In this document: positions 50,462 to 58,844 of the stretch, piece by piece | Layout of the letters: every line of letters starts with the position of its first letter | Numbering within the stretch: the first letter of the stretch is position 1 | Origin: an uncultured Collinsella sp. | GTDB taxonomy: Bacteria > Actinomycetota > Coriobacteriia > Coriobacteriales > Coriobacteriaceae | Reading direction: 5' to 3' | Assembly (NCBI GenBank): GCA_959600835.1 | Contig: CAUGNQ010000002.1 | Coordinates: forward strand, 1-64,000 | Length of the DNA stretch: 64,000 bases | Translations under genes and position numbers: made by a program | Notes under the pieces: generated by a model | What the model saw: the letters and a program-made list of their open reading frames with translations, nothing else | What the model was told of the DNA's origin: nothing | Database searches by the model: none

Positions 50462-51901
50462 ATGAGCGACGGAAAGAAAAAGCTTTCCTTCTTGACGGTC
50501 ATTTCGACCATCATCTGCGTCGTCTTCGTTTGCGAGGCCGCCGCTCCTGCTGCTGCCATTGGCAACCAGCAGTTCTTCTGGTGGATCTTCCTGATCCTGA
50601 CCTTCCTGCTTCCCTACGGCATGGTTGTTGCCGAGCTCGGTACCACCTATGACGGCGAGGGCGGCATTTACGACTGGGTACGCGATGGTCTGGGCGACAA
50701 GTGGGGCGCTCGCATTTCGTACTACTACTGGGTTAACTACCCGCTGTGGATCGCCTCGCTGGCTACCATGTTCCCCGACATTTTGGGCATGGTCTTTGGC
50801 GTTGAGTTCAACTTGATCGCCAAGATGGGTATCGATCTTGCCTTTGTGTGGATCGTCTACCTCATGGGCCGCTCCAAGGCGGCCGACTCCGAGTGGGTCC
50901 TTAACGGTGGCGCCATCATCAAGGTTGCCGTCGCCGTTATCGTTGGCGCTCTGGGCATTTGGTATGCCATGGAGAACGGTTTTGCGAACGACATGTCCGC
51001 TGCCACCTTCCTGCCCGAGCTCACCAACACCAACGCTCTCGGCTACCTGTCGATCATCATCTTTAACTTCATGGGCTTCGAGGTCATCTGCACCATGACC
51101 GACGACATGGCCGATCCCGCTCGCGATATCCCCAAGGCTATCATCGTCGGTGGCCTGTCCATCGCCGTGATCTACCTGTTCGCTGGCTTTGGCATCGGCG
51201 CTGCGGTGCCGGCCGATTCCATCGACCCCGACTTTGGCATGATTGTCGCAGTCCAGACCATGGTGGGCGACTCCATGATCTTCAAGGTCATCTGCATTGC
51301 CTTCCTGATCACCCTGTTCGCCAACATGGCTGCCTGGTCCTTCGGCGTCAACTCTGTTGCTCGCTATGCTGCCGAGCACGGCAACATGCCCAAGGTCTTC
51401 GCCTCGATGATCTCGGATGACGACATGCCCAACGGCGCCAACCTGGTCAACGCCATCGTTGCCTCCCTGGTGCTGTGCCTGCAGCTCGTGCCCATCGACG
51501 CCATCTCCAACGGTGTCTTCTGGATGCTCTTCGGCACCTCCGTCGTCTTCCTGCTGCTCACCTATATCCCGATGTTCCCGGCGTTCCTCAACCTTCGTAA
51601 GAACGACCCCGACCGCGAGCGCATCTTCACGTTCCCGTTTAAGGGTGCCATGATGAAGGTCATGCTGGCCATCCCTTGCATCGAGCTGATCCTGGCCATC
51701 GTTGCAACGCTGGTGCCGCTCTCTGCCGCTGAAATTGGCGACAAGCTCCCGATGATCGTTATCTTCATCGTGCTTCTGCTCATCGGCGAGGTTGTCCGCG
51801 TCGTCAGCGCCAAGGGCCGCGAGACCGAGTACAAGGGCCTCACTCCCGAGCTGGCAGCTCAGCGTCTCGCTGAGGAGGCCGCCGAGGCCGAGGAGAACTA
51901 G
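50462..51901 (+). CDS. aguD: APC-family agmatine/putrescine antiporter, copy 1
   Basis: A 479-residue amino acid/polyamine permease with about 12 membrane segments. The N-terminus FVCEAAAPAAAIGNQQFFWWIF and EGGIYDWVRDGLGDKWGARISYYYWVNYPLWIA are typical of agmatine:putrescine exchangers. It lies between ptcA and aguA on the same strand, so exchange of agmatine for putrescine is the likely role. The 133-bp gap after ptcA holds two hairpins (near 50356 and 50394) without T-tracts. Copy 2 at 54047 is similar throughout. Confidence 0.88.
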   Translation: MSDGKKKLSFLTVISTIICVVFVCEAAAPAAAIGNQQFFWWIFLILTFLLPYGMVVAELGTTYDGEGGIYDWVRDGLGDKWGARISYYYWVNYPLWIASLATMFPDILGMVFGVEFNLIAKMGIDLAFVWIVYLMGRSKAADSEWVLNGGAIIKVAVAVIVGALGIWYAMENGFANDMSAATFLPELTNTNALGYLSIIIFNFMGFEVICTMTDDMADPARDIPKAIIVGGLSIAVIYLFAGFGIGAAVPADSIDPDFGMIVAVQTMVGDSMIFKVICIAFLITLFANMAAWSFGVNSVARYAAEHGNMPKVFASMISDDDMPNGANLVNAIVASLVLCLQLVPIDAISNGVFWMLFGTSVVFLLLTYIPMFPAFLNLRKNDPDRERIFTFPFKGAMMKVMLAIPCIELILAIVATLVPLSAAEIGDKLPMIVIFIVLLLIGEVVRVVSAKGRETEYKGLTPELAAQRLAEEAAEAEEN

Positions 51902-52269
51902 GGCACCCGGTTCTGGGGCTCCAACCCTCCTCGCGTACCAACGTGCGCTTCGTCGGGCTTGTCGCTCCCGACTCCGGGCACTCTAGCCTCTTCGGAGACG
52001 TGCCCAAGCGACAGGTTTGCTAACCATTCCCCCGGGGTGGGTGTGAGCGATAGCTCCGGTAACCACCGCCCACCCCAATCTCTCTTCCGTATCCTTCGTG
52101 CGTTTTGTCTCCGCGCACTTGGTTACGTCGTCGCTTGCCGGTGCGATTCCGTGAAAACCGGCACCGGGCGCCCCGACCTTTGCCGGGGAACGGGCGCCTA
52201 CCATCTCTTGGTTTTAGGCTGCGGGTAACCCGCCCGCAGCAAGCGATCGTTCGATTTGGAGGAAATCTT
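51902..52269 (+). promoter_or_regulatory. Structured leader upstream of aguA
   Basis: No gene is seen in these 368 bases. At least five hairpins can be drawn: TTGTCGCT / AGCGACAG enclosing GGGCAC / GTGCCC (about 51960-52018); GGGGTGGG / CCCACCCC (about 52034-52077); CCGGTGC / GCACCGG (about 52138-52166); GGCGCC / GGCGCC (52166-52198); and GCTGCGGG / CCCGCAGC (52216-52241) just before the ribosome binding site GGAGGAAA. Confidence 0.5.
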
Positions 52270-53475
52270 ATGCGTACGATCACCGAGTCCGAGTCCACCC
52301 CCAAGGCCGACGGCTTCTTTATGCCCGCTGAGTTCGCCCCGCAGGATCGCGTGTGGATGGGTTGGCCCCACCGCACCGACACCTGGGCCCACGGCGCCAA
52401 GCCGGCTCAGAAGCAGTATGCCGCCATCGCCCGCGCCATCGCCGAGTTCACCCCGGTCTATATGTGCGCCAACCAGGTCGACTATGCCAACTGCAAGGCC
52501 GTCTTCGAGGAGGACGAGAACGTCACCGTCATCGAGATGACCACCGACGACGCCTGGTTCCGCGACACTGCCGCCACCTACGTCATCAACGGCAAGGGCG
52601 AGAAGCGCGCCAACCACTGGCACTTCAACGCCTACGGCGGCCTCGTCGACGGCCTGTACTTCCCGTGGGACAAGGACGAGCAGATCGCCCTCAAGATGGC
52701 TGAGCTCTCCGGCTGCCGCCGCTATCGTCCCGACGACATGATCCTCGAGGGCGGCTCCATCACCGTCGACGGCGAGGGCACCCTTGTCGTGACCGACCAG
52801 TGCCTGCTTTCCCCGGGCCGCACCTGCTCTGCGGTTCTGGAGGAGGAAGAGGATCCCGAGTCCATCTGGCCCAAGTTCAAGAAGAAGTTTGAGCCCTGGA
52901 GCGAGGAGCTTCGCGCCTACATGGACGAGCACCTCAAGGATTACCTGGGTGTCGAGAAGGTCATCTGGGTCAAGGAGGGCATCGACCCCGAGGAGACCAA
53001 CGGCCACATCGACGACGTCGCCACGTTCATCGCGCCGGGCGTCATGGCCTGCATTTGGACCGACGATCCCGAGTATCCGTTCTACGAGCAGTGCCACGCT
53101 GCCTACGAGACCCTCTCCAACGCCGTCGACGCCAAGGGCCGCAAGATGAAGGTCTACAAGCTCTGCATGCCCGTGAACCCGCTGTTCATGGACCAGGCTT
53201 CCTGCGACACCATCGACGCCGACGAGAACGCCGAGCCGCGCGTCCCCGACGAGCCGCTGATCGCCTCTTACATGAACTACCTGGTCACCAACCACGGCGT
53301 TATCGTCCCGCAGTACGGCGACGAGAACGACCAGCTGGCCGTTGACACGCTCCAGAAGATCTACGACGAGGTCTGGGGCGAGGGCGTCTACAAGTGCGTC
53401 GGCGTTCAGTCCGAGCAGGTCGTCTTCGGCGGCGGCAACATCCACTGCATTACGCAGCAGGAGCCCTCGGCGTAA
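52270..53475 (+). CDS. aguA: Agmatine deiminase
   Basis: A 401-residue guanidino-modifying enzyme. MPAEFAPQDRVWMGWPHRTDTW, TTDDAWFRDTAATYVIN, FNAYGGLVDGLYFPWDKD, DDMILEGGSITVDGEGTLV and NGHIDDVATFIAPGV are the conserved blocks, and the catalytic Cys393 lies in GGGNIHCITQQ. It hydrolyses agmatine to N-carbamoylputrescine and ammonia, feeding PtcA. It is longer than the usual 365-380 residues because of an insertion at about 200-225 (EDPESIWPKFKKKFEPWSEE). GGAGGAAA lies 7 nt before the ATG at 52270. A long terminator follows. Confidence 0.95.
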   Translation: MRTITESESTPKADGFFMPAEFAPQDRVWMGWPHRTDTWAHGAKPAQKQYAAIARAIAEFTPVYMCANQVDYANCKAVFEEDENVTVIEMTTDDAWFRDTAATYVINGKGEKRANHWHFNAYGGLVDGLYFPWDKDEQIALKMAELSGCRRYRPDDMILEGGSITVDGEGTLVVTDQCLLSPGRTCSAVLEEEEDPESIWPKFKKKFEPWSEELRAYMDEHLKDYLGVEKVIWVKEGIDPEETNGHIDDVATFIAPGVMACIWTDDPEYPFYEQCHAAYETLSNAVDAKGRKMKVYKLCMPVNPLFMDQASCDTIDADENAEPRVPDEPLIASYMNYLVTNHGVIVPQYGDENDQLAVDTLQKIYDEVWGEGVYKCVGVQSEQVVFGGGNIHCITQQEPSA

Positions 53476-53575
53476 CTCAGGCACGCCACCTTGGCGTTCA
53501 CTCGTCGCTTACGTAGCGTCAGTACGCTACGCTCCTCGTTCGCGCCAATCTGGCGCACCTGAGCACGCCGAGTAA
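53476..53575 (+). other. Long hairpin after aguA
   Basis: CTCAGG...GCCA / TGGC...CCTGAG ends (about 53477-53563) enclose GTAGCGT / ACGCTAC. It may protect the message end. Confidence 0.5.
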
Positions 53576-53607
53576 ACGTCTGACTTTCCGAGCCGTGATG
53601 CTTCGGG

Positions 53608-53701
53608 AACCCAGCCGATCAATCGGACGGTCGGTGAATCGGACCATCTCGGGGCATTGATGGTCGGTTTATTCGATGTCTTGGTCGGCTGGGTTTTTCT
53701 T
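53608..53701 (+). terminator. Long-stem terminator after aguA
   Basis: AACCCAGCCGA / TCGGCTGGGTT enclose a 70-nt structured loop and are followed by TTTCTTT. A second hairpin, GGGCACTCCG / CGGAGTGCCC (53703-53734), follows directly. Confidence 0.85.
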
Positions 53702-53750
53702 TGGGCACTCCGTTGCCTCCACTTCGGAGTGCCCGCCTCTTTGATTGAGT

Positions 53751-54027
53751 ACGCGTCTGATCTGGGATTTATTGCGGGTTAGGCCCATTGTTCGCTTGAA
53801 TAACCCAGTTCAGACGCGTCTTCAATTGCCAAAAGAATCCGGTCGCAATCGCGGCCGTTTTGATCGGAGTATCTATGTACCAGCGTATCGTTATCTACAC
53901 GCGCCTGTTCCGCGAGCGTTGGTCCAACAATTGCATCCTCTCTTCTCTTTGGGATGGCACCTGCACCGGTGACGCGGCCTGCAACCCTACCTTGGGCTGC
54001 GCCTTCGGTACAGATGCCATCCTTTTT
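53751..54027 (+). promoter_or_regulatory. Attenuator leader of antiporter 2, possibly T-box-like
   Basis: The first stem ACGCGTCTGA / TCAGACGCGT (53751-53760, 53810-53819) continues as CTGGG / CCCAG. The leader ends in a terminator hairpin, GGATGGCA / TGCCATCC plus TTTTT (53952-54027), only 19 nt before the start codon. Its 5' arm contains TGGCACC, the core of a T-box bulge (UGGNACC), flanked by GGG and TGCA that could pair with TGCA and CCC downstream as an antiterminator. The T-box reading is tentative; transcription attenuation is better supported. Confidence 0.45.
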
Positions 54028-54046
54028 GCTGTAGGGGAAGCGTGCC

Positions 54047-55456
54047 ATGGCAGGTAAAAAGTTCTCCCTGTTCGAGGTCATCCTCTCGGTTATCTGCGTT
54101 GTCTTTACCATCGAGGCGGCTGCTCCGGCATCTGCCATGGGTAACGTGCAGTTCTTCTGGTGGATCTTCCTTATCATTACGTTTTTGCTTCCCTATGGCC
54201 TGGTGGTGGCCGAGCTCGGTACGGCGTTCGATTCCGAGGGCGGCCTGTACGACTGGGTTCGCCTGGGCTTGGGAGACCGTTGGGGTGCACGCTGCTCCTG
54301 GTGCTATTGGGTCAACTTTCCACTGTGGGTGGCAAGTATCGCCTGCATGTTCCCCAGTGTCATCAATGCGGTATGGGGCATCGAATTTTCGCTTGGGGTC
54401 CGAATTGCCATCGAGCTTACCTTTGTGTGGGGCGTCACGGTCATGGCAATGCAGCCGGTGGCCGAGGCCGATTGGGTCATGGATGGCGGCGCCGTCATCA
54501 AGGTGCTCATTACCGCCGTGGTGGGAATCATCGGCATCTGGTTTGCCTGCAACAACGGCTTTGCCAACGATATGTCGTTTAAGACCTTTGTCCCCGATCT
54601 GGGAGACACTAACTCACTGACGTATCTTTCAATCATCCTATTCAACTTTATGGGCTTTGAGGTGGTCGCGACCTTTGCCAGCACGATGAAGAACCCATCG
54701 CGCGATATCCCCAAGGCGGTTATCGCCGGTGGCGTTGCCATCGCGGCGATCTACATTATCTGTGGCATCGGTATTGGAGCCGCGGTTCCCACCGAGCAGC
54801 TTTCACTCGATTCGGGCATTGTGGACGCGGTTGCCGCCATGGTGGGGCGCACCCACCCGCTGACGATGGTCGTGGGCGTGGCCTTTCTGGTAACGCTGTT
54901 TGCCAACATGATCTGTTGGAGCTTTGGCGTCAACAACGTGGCGAGCTATGCCGCGCGCCATGGCAACATGCCGCGTCCCTTTGCGCTGGTGTCCAAGAAG
55001 ACCGGCATGCCCAACGGCTCGGCACTCATTAACGGTTGTTTTGCCAGCTTGGTGCTGCTACTTCAGATTCCGCTGGGTGAAGGTTCCGACGTCTTTTGGG
55101 TCTTCTTCTCGATGAACGTCGTCTTTCTGCTCATGAGCTATATCCCGATGTTCCCGGCGTTTTGGCGCCTGCGTAAATACGACGACCGCCCACGTGTGTT
55201 CCGCGCGCCCTTCGAGGGCAAGGTGCTTGCGGTAGCGCTTGCGGTGCCGGTGGTAGAGCTCGTGCTTTCGATTGTTGCGACAATCGTGCCGCTTAACAGC
55301 TCGCCCGCCGAGATGTCAAAGTTGCCGATCCTCATGGGTGTGGTGATCGGCGTGTTGCTGGGCGAGGTTTCGCGCCTCATATCGCGCCGCGGCCGCAGCA
55401 TCGACAATCCCGGCGTTGGCGCAAGGGGGACAGGTCGCTTTGCGCCAAAACAGTAG
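54047..55456 (+). CDS. APC-family antiporter, copy 2
   Basis: A 469-residue permease with about 12 membrane segments, alike to copy 1 throughout (TIEAAAPASAMGNVQFFWWIF, SEGGLYDWVRLGLGDRWGARCSWCYWVNFPLW, FANDMSFKTFVPDLGDTNSLTYLSIILFNFMGFEVV, in blocks). It probably exchanges agmatine, putrescine or a related amino acid. Unlike copy 1 it has its own attenuated leader, so it may be expressed under different conditions. No ribosome binding site is strong; GGGGAAG lies 5 nt before the ATG. Confidence 0.86.
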   Translation: MAGKKFSLFEVILSVICVVFTIEAAAPASAMGNVQFFWWIFLIITFLLPYGLVVAELGTAFDSEGGLYDWVRLGLGDRWGARCSWCYWVNFPLWVASIACMFPSVINAVWGIEFSLGVRIAIELTFVWGVTVMAMQPVAEADWVMDGGAVIKVLITAVVGIIGIWFACNNGFANDMSFKTFVPDLGDTNSLTYLSIILFNFMGFEVVATFASTMKNPSRDIPKAVIAGGVAIAAIYIICGIGIGAAVPTEQLSLDSGIVDAVAAMVGRTHPLTMVVGVAFLVTLFANMICWSFGVNNVASYAARHGNMPRPFALVSKKTGMPNGSALINGCFASLVLLLQIPLGEGSDVFWVFFSMNVVFLLMSYIPMFPAFWRLRKYDDRPRVFRAPFEGKVLAVALAVPVVELVLSIVATIVPLNSSPAEMSKLPILMGVVIGVLLGEVSRLISRRGRSIDNPGVGARGTGRFAPKQ

Positions 55457-55491
55457 CGCCGCGAGTTGTGCGGTGCTAGATGCATCTTGGA

Positions 55492-55683
55492 TTACTGCTC
55501 ACGCTGCTCGGGATTAGAAGCGAGCTTAGGCGCAAAGTAGGGGACGTGGCCCAGATAGGGGCAGCTGTCCGAACGCTCCTCGACGACACAGGGGACATCG
55601 TCGTAGGTCATGGAAGAACCGAGTCGGGTGATGGCCTTGGCGGCGGGCGCGACGAGCATCTTGAGCGGAGCGATCGGTGTCAT
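55492..55683 (-). CDS. Small conserved-looking protein (63 aa)
   Basis: A 63-residue protein starting MTPIAPLKMLVAPAAKAITRL and containing PCVVEERSDSCPYLGHVPYFAPKLA. AAAGGAG lies 6 nt before the ATG, one of the best ribosome binding sites in the window, which supports a real gene. There are two Cys and no membrane segment. It is divergent from luxR2 across 128 bp that contain the palindrome TAAACG-N8-CGTTTA. Function unknown; it may be a peptide signal, a metal-binding protein or a small regulator, with no evidence to choose. Confidence 0.6.
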   Translation of the reverse strand: MTPIAPLKMLVAPAAKAITRLGSSMTYDDVPCVVEERSDSCPYLGHVPYFAPKLASNPEQREQ

Positions 55684-55721
55684 GGCATCTCCTTTCATCG
55701 GTGAGACACAGCTTGTTTATC

Positions 55722-55741
55722 TAAACGATACAGTACGTTTA
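55722..55741. promoter_or_regulatory. Palindromic site between the small gene and luxR2
   Basis: TAAACG-ATACAGTA-CGTTTA is a perfect 6-bp inverted repeat with an 8-bp spacer in the divergent promoter region. It is a candidate LuxR-2 site. Confidence 0.5.
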
Positions 55742-55811
55742 ATCGGTGAGTCTAATCTTGCGGCAAAGAATCTGTCAACATCCTCACAGCATCTAGACAG
55801 GGGAGGCGGGC

Positions 55812-56804
55812 ATGAGTTTCGCGTTCTATATCTACACCACGATTATCATGGGTGTGGCTCTGGTGACCAGTGCCGTGGCGTTGGTGGTTTGGCTCATGAC
55901 GCGCCGTCGCGACAGCCTGGTGGCCGCGGCGGGCTTTTTGCTCTACATGCTCGATATGTCGGTCATTTTTTTTGACGAGTACAATCGGCTCAAATACGAC
56001 TACGCTGTTACCTTTAGCGAGCCGTTGCAGCACCCCTTGCTGCGCTGCGTGCTCGGTATTGCCATCTATGCCTGCGTGGTACTGTGGATGTTTGCGCGCT
56101 TGCGCAAAAGGCCGACGTCGCGCATGCTCGGACTTGCTATCGTGCCGTTTTCAATCTTGCAATTGGTGCTGGTGCCTCGCAGCGGTGCTGCCGGAGAGAT
56201 GCAGCAGTATCTCTTTTGGCTCACGCGTGACCTGGGCAATGTAGGATGTCTTGCCTATGCCGCCTGGCATTACCGGCACAGGGCCACGCGTGTTGAGAAA
56301 CTCGACCTCGACCGCTCAAAGCTCTTTTGGAAGGTGGCACTCGTTCTTGCGTTTTGCGTAATCGCCGAGGACACCTACATGATTTTGCTCTGCCGCCCCG
56401 ACTCTCAAAACCCCGTCATCAGCCTCTTTTTGTGGTATCTGTCCGAGCGCAATATCTCCGAAAACGTGCTGCTCGTGGTATGCGCGGTCCAACTCTTTTG
56501 CCAGTTTAGCCATATCCTGCGCGTGTATGCCCGTCATCCGCGTGCCGATGAGGACGTAGCGGCCGAGAGCGCACGCTCTGGGGACGATCTAGCATCACGC
56601 GTTGTGATCTATGCCGATGCCCATAAGCTGTCGCGGCGCGAGCAGGAGGTGCTCACGCTGGTGCTGAAGGGCAACGACGCCCAAAACATCGCCAGTGAGT
56701 TGGTCATCAGCCCTGGCACTGTCAAGGCGCACTTGCATCGCATCTACGTTAAAAGCGGTGTCTCCAACCGAGATGACCTCATAGATGCCTTTTGGCGTTC
56801 CTAG
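55812..56804 (+). CDS. LuxR-family regulator with N-terminal membrane domain, copy 2
   Basis: A 330-residue protein with seven hydrophobic segments (residues 1-235) and a LuxR helix-turn-helix at about 265-330 (HKLSRREQEVLTLVLKGNDAQNIASELVISPGTVKAHLHRIYVKS). FDEYNRLKYDYAVTF and WYLSERNISENVLLVVCAVQLF have counterparts in copy 1 (LYLSERNFSENVFACYFA). It precedes the amidohydrolase and MATE genes on the same strand and may regulate them (inference). Confidence 0.9.
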   Translation: MSFAFYIYTTIIMGVALVTSAVALVVWLMTRRRDSLVAAAGFLLYMLDMSVIFFDEYNRLKYDYAVTFSEPLQHPLLRCVLGIAIYACVVLWMFARLRKRPTSRMLGLAIVPFSILQLVLVPRSGAAGEMQQYLFWLTRDLGNVGCLAYAAWHYRHRATRVEKLDLDRSKLFWKVALVLAFCVIAEDTYMILLCRPDSQNPVISLFLWYLSERNISENVLLVVCAVQLFCQFSHILRVYARHPRADEDVAAESARSGDDLASRVVIYADAHKLSRREQEVLTLVLKGNDAQNIASELVISPGTVKAHLHRIYVKSGVSNRDDLIDAFWRS

Positions 56805-57119
56805 TCCTATTCTTCCTTGCATGCGGGTCCTGCCGTGTGGGCGGGCACGCCGTTGGGCGTAATGACGCGGTAATAATCTCAGACAATAAACCTGCAGGTA
56901 AAGCGTGTAAACCTGCTTAAACTGACCGTTTGCGGTCCCTGGCCTTGGCACGGATTTGCCCCTGTGTATCAATGGGTGTAGCGCGAAGCCGCGGACGTGG
57001 GACAGACGTCCGAGCACGGCTTGTAGGCACGCGCCGATGCGGGAGCGCTACGCTCCCAACCGAGTGCCTACGCGGGCGGTGCGTCCGCGTTGCAACCAAA
57101 GATGCCTGAGGAGGCTCAC
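56805..57119 (+). promoter_or_regulatory. Structured leader of the amidohydrolase gene
   Basis: There is no gene. ACCTGCAGGT (56890-56899) is a palindrome resembling the one upstream of ptcA. GGACGT / ACGTCC (about 56993-57011) and GTAGGCAC / GTGCCTAC enclosing GGGAGCG / CGCTCCC (about 57025-57073) are strong hairpins. GAGGAGG then serves the start at 57120. Confidence 0.5.
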
Positions 57120-58748
57120 ATGGACAAGGCTGATGTAGTTATCAAGAGCAACGCCGTCTTTACCGGCGATGGGCTCGAGCCGTTTAAGGGCGGCGTTGCC
57201 GTGCGCGGTGATAAGATTGTTGCCTGCGGTGACGATGCTCACCTGACACCGTTTATCGGTCCCGATACCGAGGTGCGCGACTTTGGCGACCAGCTCGTCA
57301 TGCCCGGCCTGATCGACTCGCACACGCATTTTGCCCAGGGCGCGTTTATGACCGACCCCGATTTTGCCGTCAACCTCATCGACTGCACCAGTTTTGAGAT
57401 GGCGATGGAACGTGTCGTGGCGTTTGCGGCCGACCATCCCGATAACGAGTGGATTCTGGGCTGCCAGATTATCCAGTTCCAGTGGGATGTCCCCGAGATG
57501 CCCACAGCCGCGATGATCGATGAGTACATATCGGACCGCCCGGTCTTTCTGCAGCAGGTTGACCTGCATACCTTTAGTGCCAATACCTGCGCCATCAACA
57601 AGGTGGGAGTAACTTCGCAGACGCCCGATCCCGCAGGCGGCAAGATCCTTAAGGATGCCGAGGGCAATCTGACGGGCGTTTTTTCCAACAACGCCGGCGT
57701 CTTCTTTATGGACGAGGTCTACGACCCAGCGCCCGAGGTTGTTGACGCGTCGTTTGCAAAAACCGCCCGGCGCGCCAATGCCCTGGGAATCACTACGGTC
57801 GGCATGGTCAATCCTACGTTTGTGAGCATGGAAAACCCGTATGCGGTGTTGGCAGGTCTTAATGCCAAGGGCGACTTGCCACTGCGCGTGTTCCTGTACA
57901 CCGATCTGTTCGAAAACGAGTCCTTAACGCTCGAGCAGATCAAGGAGAAATACGCCTTCTCGGGTACGCAGGTCGAGTGGCACGGCTTTAAGCAGTTTCT
58001 TGATGGCGTGTGCTCCGACCACACCGCTTGGATGCTTGAACCCTATTCCAACGCGCCCGATACCTGCGGTGAGCCCGCGGAGGATCCAGAGCGCATCCGC
58101 GCTGCCATCCTCAGGGCGCAGGAATGGGGCGTTGACACGCGCGTCCATACGATCGGCGATCGCTCGGTGCGTTTTGTGCTTGATTGCTTTGAGGAGGGCG
58201 AGCGCTTGCATGGTAAGCGGGGTTGCCGCCACTCCATGGAGCACAACGAGACGGTTCAGCCCGAGGATCTGCCGCGCTATGCCGAGCTGGGTATATGCCC
58301 TGGTATGCAGCCGTGGCACATGCTGCTCGATATGGCTGACCTTGCCAAGGACGATGCCGTGGGCCCCGAGCGTGCTGCGCTTTCGTGGCCCCTGCATAGC
58401 CTGCTTGCCAGCGGTGCCGTGGTGCACCTGGGCAGTGACTTCCCCGTTGTGGGCTTGGAGCCCATGGAGGAGGTGTACGGCGCGGTCTTCCGCATGCTCG
58501 AGGACGGCTCCAACCCAGAAGGGTGGTTCCCGCAGGAGCGCATCACCATGGCCGAGGCCCTGCGCGCCTACACCTACGGCAGCGCCTACGCCATGCATGC
58601 CGAGGATCGCATCGGTACGCTCGCATGCGGCAAACAGGCTGATATCTGTGTGCTCGACCGTAACCTCTTTGACTGCGAACCGGCTGAGGTCCTCGAGGCC
58701 ACGGCGTATCTCACGATGATTGCCGGCAAGGTGGTCTACGAGGCCTAG
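57120..58748 (+). CDS. YtcJ-like metal-dependent amidohydrolase
   Basis: A 542-residue amidohydrolase of the YtcJ/NfdA group. VMPGLIDSHTHFAQG is the HxH metal motif. VRVHTIGDRSVRFVLDCFE-type (RVHTIGDRSVRF) and CRHSMEHNETVQPEDLPRYAELGI carry further histidines. LGSDFPVVGLEPMEEVYGAVFR has the catalytic Asp, and ITMAEALRAYTYGSAYA and the final KQADICVLDRNLF complete the fold. Substrates of this group include formamides and N-substituted amino compounds; the actual one is unknown. GAGGAGG precedes the ATG at 57120. A MATE exporter follows 96 nt downstream, suggesting linked uptake, hydrolysis or export. Confidence 0.86.
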   Translation: MDKADVVIKSNAVFTGDGLEPFKGGVAVRGDKIVACGDDAHLTPFIGPDTEVRDFGDQLVMPGLIDSHTHFAQGAFMTDPDFAVNLIDCTSFEMAMERVVAFAADHPDNEWILGCQIIQFQWDVPEMPTAAMIDEYISDRPVFLQQVDLHTFSANTCAINKVGVTSQTPDPAGGKILKDAEGNLTGVFSNNAGVFFMDEVYDPAPEVVDASFAKTARRANALGITTVGMVNPTFVSMENPYAVLAGLNAKGDLPLRVFLYTDLFENESLTLEQIKEKYAFSGTQVEWHGFKQFLDGVCSDHTAWMLEPYSNAPDTCGEPAEDPERIRAAILRAQEWGVDTRVHTIGDRSVRFVLDCFEEGERLHGKRGCRHSMEHNETVQPEDLPRYAELGICPGMQPWHMLLDMADLAKDDAVGPERAALSWPLHSLLASGAVVHLGSDFPVVGLEPMEEVYGAVFRMLEDGSNPEGWFPQERITMAEALRAYTYGSAYAMHAEDRIGTLACGKQADICVLDRNLFDCEPAEVLEATAYLTMIAGKVVYEA

Positions 58749-58844
58749 CGGGGCTGCTGCATCGCTGGGCGGTGCCGCAGCCTGTGCGTGCCGCCCATCC
58801 ATTCATGCATCCATTCATCAATCTCTCATGGAAAGGGGAGAACA

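Noticed and set aside
52130..52200. Cobalamin riboswitch in the aguA leader
   Set aside because: GGTGCGATTCCG resembles part of a B12 riboswitch, but the GCCACTG B12 box and the rest of the core are missing, and the gene is unrelated to cobalamin.
53860..54057. 65-residue frame in the leader of antiporter 2
   Set aside because: It overlaps the terminator hairpin and the start of the transporter, and has no family match or good ribosome binding site; it is more likely leader RNA.
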